From the NCBI GenBank assembly GCA_964404255.1, contig CAYOJJ010000004.1, positions 1-64,000 on the forward strand: a DNA stretch of 64,000 bases. Direction: 5' to 3'. Positions 7,866-16,964 of this stretch are shown here, piece by piece (the stretch's first letter is position 1; the number at the start of each line of letters is the position of its first letter). Both the position numbers and the translations under genes were made by a program. The stretch is from JAFDZW01 sp964404255 (GTDB lineage Bacteria > Bacteroidota > Ignavibacteria > Palsa-1295). Under the pieces are notes generated by a model. It had not been told where the DNA came from. It searched no databases and was given only the letters and a program-made list of their open reading frames with translations.

Positions 7866-8927
7866 ATGATAAAGTCAATAAAATCATTATACTCAAAAAT
7901 ATTCTTGTGTTATACGGGAATATTTTTGAGTATTCTTTATGGCTGTAGTTATAATACTGAGATACAAAAACCTCAAGATTGTGACTGCCCTCCGGCAGAA
8001 CTGACTTCCTTTGGGTATCACTTACCTAAACTCTTTTATTCCCAGCCTCACCTTTCACCCGATGGCAGTACCCTTGCTTTTATTGTTAATGAAGGAGATA
8101 CAAAAATCTCTTTCTTAAACATGAAAACATTACAGCTAAGCTATATTTATCTTGCATCTATTATCCCCAATTACCCTGCCGATGAATTACTGTGTACTGA
8201 ACTTTACTGGTCACCTTACAGCTCTGATAGATTATATATTCACACTGTAAGCTTTTTCGATACATTAGGAAATAGTAGATATGCCCAAAATGGATATATC
8301 CTCACTATTAGTACTCAAAAAGCATGGAAAATTACTCCTTCTAAGGTTGGCCCTTTTGGGTCAGAAGGGTACCTTGGTTTTTACTCGTGGCTGAAAGGTT
8401 CAAATCCTCAAATTGATTCATTCATATTTGATGATTCTATATATGTTCCCCAACAAGATAAATGTTATCCACTACCGGAATCATATAAAGAAATCATTCA
8501 TCAAGCACCTAACTCTAGTAACTATTTTATTTATAGAAGAGATTCTATCAAGGATAACCCCCCTCAGCTTTTTATTAACGGTGAAAGATCTTATGTTGCT
8601 CAACATATGATCGGTGAAATTACTCCTCATTGGTCACTAAGTGGAAATAAAATGGCTTTTACTGTAAAATCCGATTTCCCATCGGATGACCCCATCGATC
8701 CCCATAGCTTTTATGAAGTTTGGATTTATGATATATCTCAAAATTATGTCTATCGCCTAAACTTACGCTCTCTCTTTTGCATGTACGATTTTGTGGGTTC
8801 TCAAGCGGAATTCCTTACTGATAGTACTTTAGCTATTTCCATGCACAAAGACGGCGATGATTTTGCTCCCCTATGGGAAATAAGTACCACCGGGAAGCTC
8901 ATTCGGCAGCTTACTTTCAAGCCTTGA
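7866..8927 (+). CDS. Lipoprotein with TolB/WD40-like beta-propeller motifs
   Basis: 353 residues. The N-terminus is a lipoprotein signal with lipobox LYGC (Cys27), followed by an unusual Cys/Pro-rich CDCPPAE segment. Two segments read like PD40/TolB propeller repeats: PHLSPDGSTLAFIVNE and PHWSLSGNKMAFTVKS, each pairing a P-x-(W/L)-S-x-x-G core with a strand. It may be a surface or periplasmic propeller of unknown ligand. The gene is visibly more AT-rich than its neighbours, which may indicate transfer or weak selection. It is not operonic: the next plus-strand gene starts 135 bases later. Confidence 0.7.
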   Translation: MIKSIKSLYSKIFLCYTGIFLSILYGCSYNTEIQKPQDCDCPPAELTSFGYHLPKLFYSQPHLSPDGSTLAFIVNEGDTKISFLNMKTLQLSYIYLASIIPNYPADELLCTELYWSPYSSDRLYIHTVSFFDTLGNSRYAQNGYILTISTQKAWKITPSKVGPFGSEGYLGFYSWLKGSNPQIDSFIFDDSIYVPQQDKCYPLPESYKEIIHQAPNSSNYFIYRRDSIKDNPPQLFINGERSYVAQHMIGEITPHWSLSGNKMAFTVKSDFPSDDPIDPHSFYEVWIYDISQNYVYRLNLRSLFCMYDFVGSQAEFLTDSTLAISMHKDGDDFAPLWEISTTGKLIRQLTFKP

Positions 8928-9062
8928 TCTATCGTTGGATAGTAATTGATCGCATTTCGGTGTCTTAACAAGTGATTAGCTTTAAGCAGTAAGGTTACCT
9001 TCATAGAAACTTTGCCGATACCATCGTGTTGTGATTACAGCATCACGTGAAATACTATTGCT

Positions 9063-10574
9063 ATGAAAAAAATACTTGTCCTATTATTAGTATGTTCCTC
9101 TCAGGTCTTTCTCTCCGATAAGATATTTGCACAATCCTCAGCGACTTATGAGAGGCCTGTCATTGCCGATAAAATTATTGCCAATTCCGAGGTCCCAATC
9201 GTTACGAGTTTACCTCCAGTAAAAACCGATTCTTCCTGGAATTATTATAACGGCGATCCCCATTGCGATGGAATTGTTTTTTGCATACACCAGACAGGAG
9301 CAGCGTATGCTTATATCGGTGGTGCCTTTACAACATTATACGGATTTCCGGCACACGGGCTCGCCTATTTTGAGAATGATACGGTAACAGAAGTCGGTGG
9401 AGGCATCTATGGAGGTGCAGTCCATGCCATTGCATATATTAATGATAGAGATATTTATGTCGGTGGTACCTTTAGCTTAGCGGGAACAACACCGGTCAAG
9501 AATATTGCTCATTGGAATGGCAACACCTGGGAAGCTCTCGGAACAGGTACTGATTCTACAGTCCTTTCCCTTGGCATTTTTGGTAACAGCTTATACGTTG
9601 GTGGAAATTTTCATACGGCCGGCGGAGTACCATCAGATTTCATCGCCATTTATAATACAAAGACGGGGCAATGGGAGCCATTCACTGCGGGCTCAGGGAC
9701 GGGAGCAAATGGAGGTGTATCTACAATTTATTCGGATGGCAACACGCTCTACATTGGAGGTGGATTTACGCAGATCGGATCAATTACCGCAAAGAAAATT
9801 GCTCAACTGCAGAATGGGGTATGGAGCGAATTAGCCGGCGGGCTTAGCGGTACCAATGCTTTTGCCGCAACAATAAATGCAAGCTCACAAGATTTGTATT
9901 CCGGTATTGTTGTGGGAGGCTCTTTCGATCATATTGGTACTCTTGCTGCTAATAATATAGCCGTTTTTTCATCACTTAATCAAAAATGGAATTCGCTCGG
10001 CAGTGGTACCAATGGTCCTGTCTATGCTACAAATGTCCCATGGAATAATATGCTGTTTGTTGTCGGGGGAGAATTTTCTAAGATGGATGAAACTACTGTC
10101 AGTAATATTGCTGCCATTTCCGGTTCTACGGTGTCTTCCTGGGGGATGGGTGTTGATAGTGCGGTCTATGCTTTAGCCGGTGCTTATATGTTCCTTGATG
10201 TTCGATATGAAGATAATGCGGATTTTGTAGGAGGAAAATTTGCTACTGCAGGCGGCAAACCTTCTGCCTATTTTGCGTTCCATGACGGGCCCACCGAGCG
10301 AAATTCGGTCTTCATCTTGCCGTCCTCTTCTGCTCTTACCGCATTCCCAAATCCCACGAGGGGAAATATTTCTATTAAAGCAGGTGCGCCATTAACTGCT
10401 ATCGAAGTTACCGACGAACTGGGAAAAATTGTGATTGTGATGAGATACGATTTACGGTCTAATCCTATCTCAAATGTGGATTTTTCCGTGGGAAACCTGC
10501 CGGACGGAGTTTACTCCATTACCGGGAAAACTACAGAAGGGCTTGCCTTTACACGAATAATACTGCGTAAATAA
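9063..10574 (+). CDS. T9SS-sorted Rax2-like repeat protein
   Basis: 503 residues with a signal peptide (MKKILVLLLVCSSQVFLSDKIFAQ). The body holds about seven tandem blade-like repeats of 45-50 residues with the core (I/V)GGxFxxxG: GGAFTTLYG, VGGTFSLAG, VGGNFHTAG, IGGGFTQIG, VGGSFDHIG, VGGEFSKMD, VGGKFATAG. This pattern resembles Rax2/delta-60-type beta-propellers. Residues about 412-503 form a Por-type sorting domain (ALTAFPNPTRGNISI ... LPDGVYSITG), so the protein is probably exported through T9SS and displayed or released. It ends two bases from the stop of the convergent serine hydrolase gene. Confidence 0.8.
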   Translation: MKKILVLLLVCSSQVFLSDKIFAQSSATYERPVIADKIIANSEVPIVTSLPPVKTDSSWNYYNGDPHCDGIVFCIHQTGAAYAYIGGAFTTLYGFPAHGLAYFENDTVTEVGGGIYGGAVHAIAYINDRDIYVGGTFSLAGTTPVKNIAHWNGNTWEALGTGTDSTVLSLGIFGNSLYVGGNFHTAGGVPSDFIAIYNTKTGQWEPFTAGSGTGANGGVSTIYSDGNTLYIGGGFTQIGSITAKKIAQLQNGVWSELAGGLSGTNAFAATINASSQDLYSGIVVGGSFDHIGTLAANNIAVFSSLNQKWNSLGSGTNGPVYATNVPWNNMLFVVGGEFSKMDETTVSNIAAISGSTVSSWGMGVDSAVYALAGAYMFLDVRYEDNADFVGGKFATAGGKPSAYFAFHDGPTERNSVFILPSSSALTAFPNPTRGNISIKAGAPLTAIEVTDELGKIVIVMRYDLRSNPISNVDFSVGNLPDGVYSITGKTTEGLAFTRIILRK

Positions 10575-10576
10575 TA

Positions 10577-12064
10577 TTATTCCTTTACAATTTTAATACA
10601 ACCGCTAAGAGTGCTTTCGGAGGTTTGAAGTCTATACAAGTAGCTGCCTTCCGATAGATTGGTAGTATTGAAATTTACGAAGTGCTCGCCGGCATCTTGT
10701 ACATTGTTGAGTAGAACCTTGCATTCTCTGCCCAGCATATCATAGATTGCCAGATGCACCATGGAGCTTTTTGACAACTGGTAAGAAATAGCTCCCTGCA
10801 TTGAAATAGGGTTCGGATATACCGATACCGAAGAAGCAGAATTATACTGTGCCACCGAAGAGGTTGGCTGATAGATTTGATCCAGCAAGGCAACGATATA
10901 ATCATTGAGCGAGGGGTCGTTTGGTTCGGAGGATAACGGTTCGCTGTTCATGTAAACCACTACCGTAATACTATCCTTCGGATTTGAGAACATATCGGTT
11001 AAAAAGCCTACCAAATGCCCATCATGTCCGTAAAAAGTGTGAGTGTAATATGGAACACGAACTACTCCTCTTCCATATACCGATTTATCTGGCCAGACAT
11101 GAAAGGTTAGCATTTGAGACATGGAAGTCGGATTAAGTACCGAGCCATCATAGAGGGCCTTTGCCCATTTTGCCAGATCGGTGGGAGTAGAAATGATGCC
11201 ACCAGCCGTATTAGCCATAGTAAGCTGTGCAGTCTTTTCGATAGGAGCCAGGTCGGTTTCCGGCCCGGTAGCCGTGATCTGAGCCCAGTTATGCGCATAA
11301 TCTTCGGTAATGGTATCCGCCCAGCCGGCATAGGTATGCGTCAAGCCCAGAGGAATAAAAAATCTCTCGCGAAGAGCCGCATTGCATTCCTTTCCACCGG
11401 CGATCTTCGCAATCATGCCAAGCAAAATAAAATTAGTATTAGAATAACGGTAGGAAGTGCCGGCTTTGAAATGTGGTTGCCCAAGATGCCCGGAGACAAT
11501 CTCTTCGGGTGTCCACCGCCGATCCGGATGATAGGCATAGGCATCGTTGAGGAGTTGACCGGTAGTATCGTCATTCAAATAATCATAAAGACCGCTCGAA
11601 TGTTCGAGCAACTGTTTGATCGTGATCGTACTATCCACGTAAGTATAGGAAGGCAGCCATTTAAAGAGAGAGTCATTAATAGAAAGCTTCCCTTCCTCCT
11701 GCAGTTTGAAGATCAGGGCGGTAATAAAGGTTTTGGTATTGCTGGCAATTTCAAAGACGAGGTCAGAGGTCATAGCTGAACCAGTATAAGATTCCCCGGT
11801 TGCACCGCTCCATTGAGCCAGACCCGGAACAATGACCGATGCTGCAACGCCATGCCGGCCATATTCCCCATTCTTTGCATAAAGAGAATCAAGGGCGTGC
11901 TGAAGCCGTCCCGGGAGAGAGGCATCGATCGAAAGAACGGACTGGCTTTCCGGTAACTTGCCCTGAACTTCCGGATTCCAAACTATACTGCCCGGCCGCT
12001 CAAGCTGGCCAAAAGCATTCGCCGCAAACAGAGTACACGCAAAAAGGAAAAGAATACGTTTCAT
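10577..12064 (-). CDS. Class C beta-lactamase-like serine hydrolase with T9SS sorting domain
   Basis: 495 residues: signal peptide (to about 20, FAANAFGQ), a beta-lactamase/DD-peptidase fold (about 50-395) and a C-terminal sorting domain (about 410-495, VSVYPNPISMQGAISYQL ... SEGSYLYRLQ). Active-site motifs are present: SNTK (S-x-x-K), YSN in YRYSNTNF, and HDG in GHDGHLVGF at the third-motif position. The family also contains esterases and D-aminopeptidases, so hydrolysis of a beta-lactam is not implied. T9SS targeting suggests an extracellular hydrolase. A possible 56-codon leader ORF with a strong ribosome binding site lies 23 bases upstream. Confidence 0.88.
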   Translation of the reverse strand: MKRILFLFACTLFAANAFGQLERPGSIVWNPEVQGKLPESQSVLSIDASLPGRLQHALDSLYAKNGEYGRHGVAASVIVPGLAQWSGATGESYTGSAMTSDLVFEIASNTKTFITALIFKLQEEGKLSINDSLFKWLPSYTYVDSTITIKQLLEHSSGLYDYLNDDTTGQLLNDAYAYHPDRRWTPEEIVSGHLGQPHFKAGTSYRYSNTNFILLGMIAKIAGGKECNAALRERFFIPLGLTHTYAGWADTITEDYAHNWAQITATGPETDLAPIEKTAQLTMANTAGGIISTPTDLAKWAKALYDGSVLNPTSMSQMLTFHVWPDKSVYGRGVVRVPYYTHTFYGHDGHLVGFLTDMFSNPKDSITVVVYMNSEPLSSEPNDPSLNDYIVALLDQIYQPTSSVAQYNSASSVSVYPNPISMQGAISYQLSKSSMVHLAIYDMLGRECKVLLNNVQDAGEHFVNFNTTNLSEGSYLYRLQTSESTLSGCIKIVKE

Positions 12065-12087
12065 ATCCGGAAATGATTAGATGAGCT

Positions 12088-12258
12088 TTAGCAACAAATT
12101 ACCAGACATAAAATTCTTTCTGCTGTATCGGAATCAGTAAGAAAAATTGTATTGAATCCCAAAAATGAATATAATTTCACGAAACATTTTGGCATAAATA
12201 TTGTAGTATTTCTTGTATATCTCACCGAGACTCGCGTCTCACGTTCTGTGTGTTTCAT
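12088..12258 (-). CDS. Possible small ORF (56 aa) upstream of the serine hydrolase
   Basis: An ATG at 12256-12258 is preceded by a perfect AGGAGG (12264-12269) with a 5-base spacer, the best Shine-Dalgarno I saw in the window. The frame runs 56 codons to a TAA at 12088-12090. The predicted peptide starts MKHTERETRVSVRYTRN and has a hydrophobic, Cys-rich end (ILCLVICC). I recognise no family. It ends 23 bases before the serine hydrolase ATG, so it could be a leader peptide or simply a chance frame. The strong SD is the only positive evidence. It lies just downstream (minus strand) of the hairpin at 12271-12310. Confidence 0.35.
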   Translation of the reverse strand: MKHTERETRVSVRYTRNTTIFMPKCFVKLYSFLGFNTIFLTDSDTAERILCLVICC

Positions 12259-12270
12259 AGTGACCTCCTG

Positions 12271-12310
12271 AAAGCCCGTTAGAATACGTTCTAGCGGGTT
12301 TTCGTTTTTT
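12271..12310 (+). terminator. Strong hairpin with T-run (intrinsic terminator on the plus strand)
   Basis: A 14-bp stem (12271-12284 with 12289-12302, two G-T pairs) closes a TACG tetraloop and is followed by TTTTCGTTTTTT on the plus strand. No plus-strand protein gene ends nearby, so it would terminate an unannotated transcript or antisense RNA. Read on the minus strand, the same hairpin sits two bases ahead of the AGGAGG of the 56-codon ORF and could instead regulate its translation. Confidence 0.55.
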
Positions 12311-12445
12311 ATCCCCGTCCTATTTTTAGAACACTTTTTCAGTTGTATATTATTTTATCAATAAAAGTGTACTAATATAGAATCAATATGCTTATGCATA
12401 GTACTATACCTCGCACCCACCTTGCTTAAGGAAAATTAAAAAAAC

Positions 12446-12880
12446 TTAGTGTTTGGAATCGAGAAATTCCTGAAGGATAATTCTTGCAGCCTCTTCATCG
12501 TGACGGTATTTTTCCTGACGTTTGCTTTTTGAAAGGCCGCTTTCTCTGAGGTTTTCAGCGGCTATCATACTTGTTAACCGCTCATCGTGAAACTGATGCC
12601 CTATGCCAATGGCATCGAGTCTTTTAAATAATAGATCGGCAAAGGCCCTGACCTCGGTTGTCATAGTGCTATCGGATCCATCGAGAGACCTTGGGAGACC
12701 CAGAATTACCGTCGTGACTCCCTCTTTTGAGATTAGTTCGAGGATTTCCTTATGAGAGCGATTAGTGCGTTCTATTATTCCTATCGGTCTGGCAAGTATT
12801 CGGTGTTCATCGCTTAGGGCGAGGCCGATCCGTTTAGTGCCGTAATCGATAGCAAGCACCCTGCCTTTTATTTCACTCAT
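12446..12880 (-). CDS. yqgF: YqgF/RuvX-type Holliday junction resolvase-like nuclease
   Basis: 144 residues, standard length. RNase H-like fold protein; family members process the 5' end of pre-16S rRNA and have been proposed as Holliday junction resolvases. Seen: the first acidic strand VLAIDYGTKRIGLALSD, the GLPRSLDGS loop, DERLTS with the second acidic residue, and the C-terminal DEEAARIILQEFL helix carrying the last Asp. The gene overlaps the rel stop by 4 bases (ATGA), so it is the last member of the TatD-fusion / rel / yqgF operon. Confidence 0.93.
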   Translation of the reverse strand: MSEIKGRVLAIDYGTKRIGLALSDEHRILARPIGIIERTNRSHKEILELISKEGVTTVILGLPRSLDGSDSTMTTEVRAFADLLFKRLDAIGIGHQFHDERLTSMIAAENLRESGLSKSKRQEKYRHDEEAARIILQEFLDSKH

Positions 12881-15156
12881 TCTTCGTATCGAACCGCATT
12901 AGTTACCCCACGGACCTGACGTAATTTCTCAAGTAATCGCGCTAAATGATAAGTATTCTTAACATAGACCGTCATTTTTCCATCAAAAAGCTGGTCGTGA
13001 GAATCAATACTGAAGGAGCGGATATTTGTATTATTATAACTCGAAATGACGTGGGTCAGATCGCTGATCATACCGGGGCGATCTTCTCCGGAGATATGAA
13101 TGCCAACCAAATAATCGGCGGCCTCGTCGGTACTCGGCCATTCAACATCGATCAACCGATGTCTTCGTTCATCATTCTGGATAAGTTTAATGTTCTTGCA
13201 CTCGCGCCGGTGGATCTTGACTCCCTCGCCTACCGTCACAACCCCGATCACATCATCACCTGGTACCGGATTACAGCATTTAGCGTAACTGTATAATAAG
13301 TCGTCCCGACGCCCCTGAATAAGAATGCCGGTCTGCTTTCTGGATTCCTCGATATACGGAGCGCTTGGTGGTACACCCGGCTGCCCATCGTCTTTTTTAA
13401 TATCTCCGCCGGGTTTTAGCCAATCACGCAATTTTGTAATTACATCGTCTATTACTACCCGTTCTTCGGCAATAGCAAGATATAATTTGCCGATATTGCC
13501 ATAATTACTGGCACCGGCAAATTTAGCAAGCGTATCGTCATTAACGTGAAGCTTTCCCTTTGCCAGCTTTTTGAAGAATTGCTCCTTCCCTTTGGTGATC
13601 TTAGCCCGTTGTGCTTCGTTGAGGAATTTTCGTATTTGATTTCGGGCCTTATGGGTAGCTACGAACTGTTCCCAATCCGTATTAGGTGTCTGCACCTTGG
13701 AGGTAATGATCTCCACCTGATCTCCGGAGCGGAGTTTTGTGTGCAGGGGGACGATCTTACCGTTGACCTTTGCCCCTATCGTTTTTATGCCGACCTGGGT
13801 ATGAATATCGAATGCAAAATCGACTATAGTAGCTCCCTTCGGAAGAATCCTCAGATCTCCCTTCGGAGTAAATACATAAATTTCATCCTGATAGAGATTA
13901 AGTTTAAAGCTCTCCATCAGAGCCTTGGGTGCCTGATCTCCTTCTTCTACAAATAGATCGCTGACCCATTTCACCCATTCTTCTATTTCGGGGTCAGTCT
14001 TTGTTATCTGCTCTTTATATTTCCAATGGGCGGCCACACCTTTTTCGGCAATTTCATGCATTGCCTTGGTTCTGATCTGCACCTCGACCATCTTCCCACC
14101 CGGGCCAATCACCGTTGTATGAATGGACTGATATCCATTCTTTTTAGGGACTGAAATATAGTTTTTGAAGCGCTCCGGTACCGGCGTATAAATCGAACTT
14201 ACTATTCCATAGACCGAAAAGCAGTCATTATCATTTTTTGTATCGATAATAACCCGGATAGCGAATAGATCATAGAGATCATCGAACTGCTTGCCGGTAC
14301 GTACCATCTTGTTATAGATGGAAAAAATGTGTTTCGGACGGCCAATGATCTCGAATTTGAACCCTTCTTTTTGCAACGTCTCTTTGATGGGGGCGATCAT
14401 CTCGGCGATGTACGATTCCCTACCGATTCTCGATTCGGCAAGCTGGCGCTTAATGCTATCGTACGCCTCCCTATTAAGGACTTTGAAGGAAAGATCCTCC
14501 ATTTCCCACTTGATCTTCGCAAGACCGAATCTGTGCGCAAAAGGAGCGTAAATATCAAGGGTTTCCTTGGCCATTCGAAGCTGACGCTCCGGGGAAAGAA
14601 AGTCGATCGTTCGCATATTATGCAAACGGTCGGCAAACTTGATAAGCATTACCCGGACGTCATTGACCATGGAGATCAATAATTTCCGGTAACTTTCGGC
14701 CTGGGTTATTTCCCGGGATTTGAAAATATCGCTGATCTTCGTAGCGCCATCGACGATCTCCGCTATGGTATCCCCGAATTCCTCCCGTATCTCTTCAATG
14801 GTATAAGCCGTATCTTCGACCACATCATGTAACAAAGCACAGGCCACTGAAACGTCGTCCAGAGGTACCTCCGTCACGACGATCATAGCTACTTCAAAAG
14901 GATGCAGGAAATACGGTTCGCCGGAGGCGCGGCGGTCGTTGCGATGAGCCTCAAAACAAAGCCGGAAGGCTTTGGTGATCATCCGCTCATCGAAATGACG
15001 GAGATTTGCCCGGCACGCTTGTAATAAGGTATCGAGCTTCTCCCGATACAGCGTTTCGAAGGTATCTTCAACTAAGGGTGCAACCGGTTCTTCAGCAACA
15101 GGGCTGGGCTCCTGTTCTTCTCCTCTATCGGGCGATATGAACTCCCGTGCAGCCAT
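12877..15156 (-). CDS. rel: Bifunctional (p)ppGpp synthetase/hydrolase, Rel/SpoT family
   Basis: 759 residues. Domains in order: HD hydrolase (about 60-190) with the intact HDVVEDT motif near 107-113; synthetase (about 250-400) with YDLFAIRVI, NGYQSIHTTVIGPGG and VEVQIRTKAMHEIAEKG; TGS (about 422-485); a C-terminal zinc-finger-like CCNPVPGDDVIG segment; and an ACT domain (about 680-757). Both catalytic domains look functional. The synthetase signature reads RFKN, close to the RxKD form of bifunctional enzymes and unlike the ExDD form of monofunctional RelA. It controls the stringent response. It starts 2 bases downstream of the TatD-fusion stop and overlaps yqgF. Confidence 0.95.
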   Translation of the reverse strand: MAAREFISPDRGEEQEPSPVAEEPVAPLVEDTFETLYREKLDTLLQACRANLRHFDERMITKAFRLCFEAHRNDRRASGEPYFLHPFEVAMIVVTEVPLDDVSVACALLHDVVEDTAYTIEEIREEFGDTIAEIVDGATKISDIFKSREITQAESYRKLLISMVNDVRVMLIKFADRLHNMRTIDFLSPERQLRMAKETLDIYAPFAHRFGLAKIKWEMEDLSFKVLNREAYDSIKRQLAESRIGRESYIAEMIAPIKETLQKEGFKFEIIGRPKHIFSIYNKMVRTGKQFDDLYDLFAIRVIIDTKNDNDCFSVYGIVSSIYTPVPERFKNYISVPKKNGYQSIHTTVIGPGGKMVEVQIRTKAMHEIAEKGVAAHWKYKEQITKTDPEIEEWVKWVSDLFVEEGDQAPKALMESFKLNLYQDEIYVFTPKGDLRILPKGATIVDFAFDIHTQVGIKTIGAKVNGKIVPLHTKLRSGDQVEIITSKVQTPNTDWEQFVATHKARNQIRKFLNEAQRAKITKGKEQFFKKLAKGKLHVNDDTLAKFAGASNYGNIGKLYLAIAEERVVIDDVITKLRDWLKPGGDIKKDDGQPGVPPSAPYIEESRKQTGILIQGRRDDLLYSYAKCCNPVPGDDVIGVVTVGEGVKIHRRECKNIKLIQNDERRHRLIDVEWPSTDEAADYLVGIHISGEDRPGMISDLTHVISSYNNTNIRSFSIDSHDQLFDGKMTVYVKNTYHLARLLEKLRQVRGVTNAVRYEE

Positions 15157-15158
15157 GC

Positions 15159-16940
15159 TTAATTTCTCTTAACTCCGAACCAACCAAACGATACTGTTGC
15201 CCCGACATTCAAATGTGTAAAGGTTATAAGATCGTGTACGGTCTGAAAGACGAAGCCGGTATATTCCGGATCGCCATTAAATAAGAACGAAGCAGAGATT
15301 TGAGCAAAAGGAGTAATAATAAATTGAGTCCCCACTTCGAGATCATATCTGGCTCCGAATAACGCATTGATACCACCACGGCTAAAAGATTTTTTGATCG
15401 TTGCGCTTGGGGTGCGGGTACCAAGGCTATCGGTTACTCCATAATAATCCTGGGTATTGGTGATCGTTACATAATTATATCCTACCCCTCCATAGAATTT
15501 TACCGGAGAGTGCGGATTGATTGTAAAGCGCAATGCAAACGCCAGATACTGGGTATTAATTGATTCGTGAGTTGGTACCGTATAAGGTGGCGCCGGTTTT
15601 TTCTCCGGCAGTGGGCTTACCGCTACCGGGGTTGCGGAATCCGATATTTTATATAAATTATCACCTATCAGATCATCGCTTACCGTAAAGGAATTATACG
15701 AAAATTCAAAATCTATCCCTCGAGTGATCTGTGTTCCCAAGATCAATGATGAAGCAAAAACAGAGGTTGGAGTAAGGGTTTTTCTGTTATTCTGATACAG
15801 CTCCGAAAGATTACCAATACCAATACCTCCTCCGACGGTAATGGCCTTCCAGGCTATTGGGGTTAAAGCCTTTTGGCGAGCCTTCTCTTCGTCCTGAGCG
15901 CGTTCGATAGCACGGATCGAATCCTTACGGATCTGTTCGCGCATTTCACGCTGCTGTTCTTCCTGCTCCTGCTGAACGGCACGAAGCGAATCCTGACGGC
16001 GGCGCTCCTGCTCGCGCATCAGTTCGTCGCGCTGTTTACGGATCATTTCTTCTGCTTCGCGGCGATCTTTGGTCATTACAGAATCCGGCGGACGACTTCC
16101 CGGCTGAGCGGTAGCGGTCGTAGTACCAAGAGTCATCGAAAGCAATACTAACAGGAGGGCAGCGATCGGGAGACGAAAGATTCTAATGGCGTTGGTAGTC
16201 GTTAGTTGCATTATATCCGTTATAGCGCGTTGTTTAATCTCCGCGATCTTCGCCGCCACGAGCGATACTCGGGCAGGTTCGTTGCGGGTGCCTCTGTGCG
16301 GAGCCGGAGCCAAATACGGGGAATCGGTCTCGATAAGGATCGATTCTTCCGGCGTAGCAGCTACCGTTGCACCGAGCGTCGAATTTTTGAATGTAATATT
16401 TCCGGTAAAACTTACCGCAAACCCTAAAGCGGCAATTTGTTGTGCCTGCTGTGGGCTACCCGAAAAACAATGAAATTGGCCGAAAGAGTGCGTGAGTTCT
16501 TTGTCACGGTAATACTCTTCACAAATGGCTATCGTCTCCTCGATAGAATCGCGCGTATGGATAATTATAGGCTTTTGCAACTCCAGAGCGAGCTCTATTT
16601 GCTCGCGAAAGGCTTTTACCTGTGTTTCCTTTGGAGCAAAATCATAGTAATAATCGAGCCCGATCTCCCCGATAGCAACGATCTTTGGATTCGATACGAC
16701 GGAAGTCCGTATCTGCTCCCTCACCTCTTCATTCCACTGCGCGGCACTATGCGGATGAATACCCAGCGCGCACCAGACATTCGGATGTGCGGCAGCCAAC
16801 TCAAGGGTGCCTACAAAACTCTGGGTATCGATCGCCGGAACAATAAAGGCCTGAACACCGGACGATTCCGCCTGGCCGATGACCTGTTCGCGGTCGGCAT
16901 CAAAGGCCTCGGTCTGTAAATGGCAATGGGTATCGATCAT
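15159..16940 (-). CDS. TatD-family nuclease fused in frame to a signal-peptide-bearing outer membrane protein
   Basis: 593 residues with no stop between two unlike halves. Residues 1 to about 253 are a complete TatD-type metal-dependent hydrolase: THCH metal motif, GEIGLDYY glutamate, IIHTRD and FHCFSG histidines, and ETDSPYLAP. The chain then runs directly into a hydrophobic stretch (LPIAALLLVLLSMTLG) followed by TTTATAQP, a typical signal peptide core and cleavage site. After that come a charged Glu/Arg/Gln coiled coil (about 290-350) and a beta-barrel-like domain to the end. An in-frame ATG at 16209-16211 (residue 244, MQLTTTNAIRIFR) would start the barrel protein alone with a normal signal peptide. 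So this is either a true fusion, two products from one frame, or a lost stop codon. The gene sits 2 bases upstream of rel. Confidence 0.8.
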   Translation of the reverse strand: MIDTHCHLQTEAFDADREQVIGQAESSGVQAFIVPAIDTQSFVGTLELAAAHPNVWCALGIHPHSAAQWNEEVREQIRTSVVSNPKIVAIGEIGLDYYYDFAPKETQVKAFREQIELALELQKPIIIHTRDSIEETIAICEEYYRDKELTHSFGQFHCFSGSPQQAQQIAALGFAVSFTGNITFKNSTLGATVAATPEESILIETDSPYLAPAPHRGTRNEPARVSLVAAKIAEIKQRAITDIMQLTTTNAIRIFRLPIAALLLVLLSMTLGTTTATAQPGSRPPDSVMTKDRREAEEMIRKQRDELMREQERRRQDSLRAVQQEQEEQQREMREQIRKDSIRAIERAQDEEKARQKALTPIAWKAITVGGGIGIGNLSELYQNNRKTLTPTSVFASSLILGTQITRGIDFEFSYNSFTVSDDLIGDNLYKISDSATPVAVSPLPEKKPAPPYTVPTHESINTQYLAFALRFTINPHSPVKFYGGVGYNYVTITNTQDYYGVTDSLGTRTPSATIKKSFSRGGINALFGARYDLEVGTQFIITPFAQISASFLFNGDPEYTGFVFQTVHDLITFTHLNVGATVSFGWFGVKRN

Positions 16941-16964
16941 GATCGTTTAAACTACGAGATACAG

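Larger units (their letters stand above)
12065..12445. other. Intergenic region between serine hydrolase and yqgF
   Basis: About 380 bases. It contains the possible 56-codon ORF and the hairpin listed separately. The rest (12311-12445) is AT-rich, with no further gene seen. Promoters for the minus-strand serine hydrolase or small ORF should lie here, but I could not assign boxes confidently. Confidence 0.5.

Noticed and set aside
11114..11779. 221-codon plus-strand frame inside the serine hydrolase gene
   Set aside because: Antisense shadow of a clearly coding minus-strand gene.
14318..14682. Plus-strand frames of 77-117 codons inside rel
   Set aside because: Antisense shadows of an unambiguous Rel/SpoT gene.
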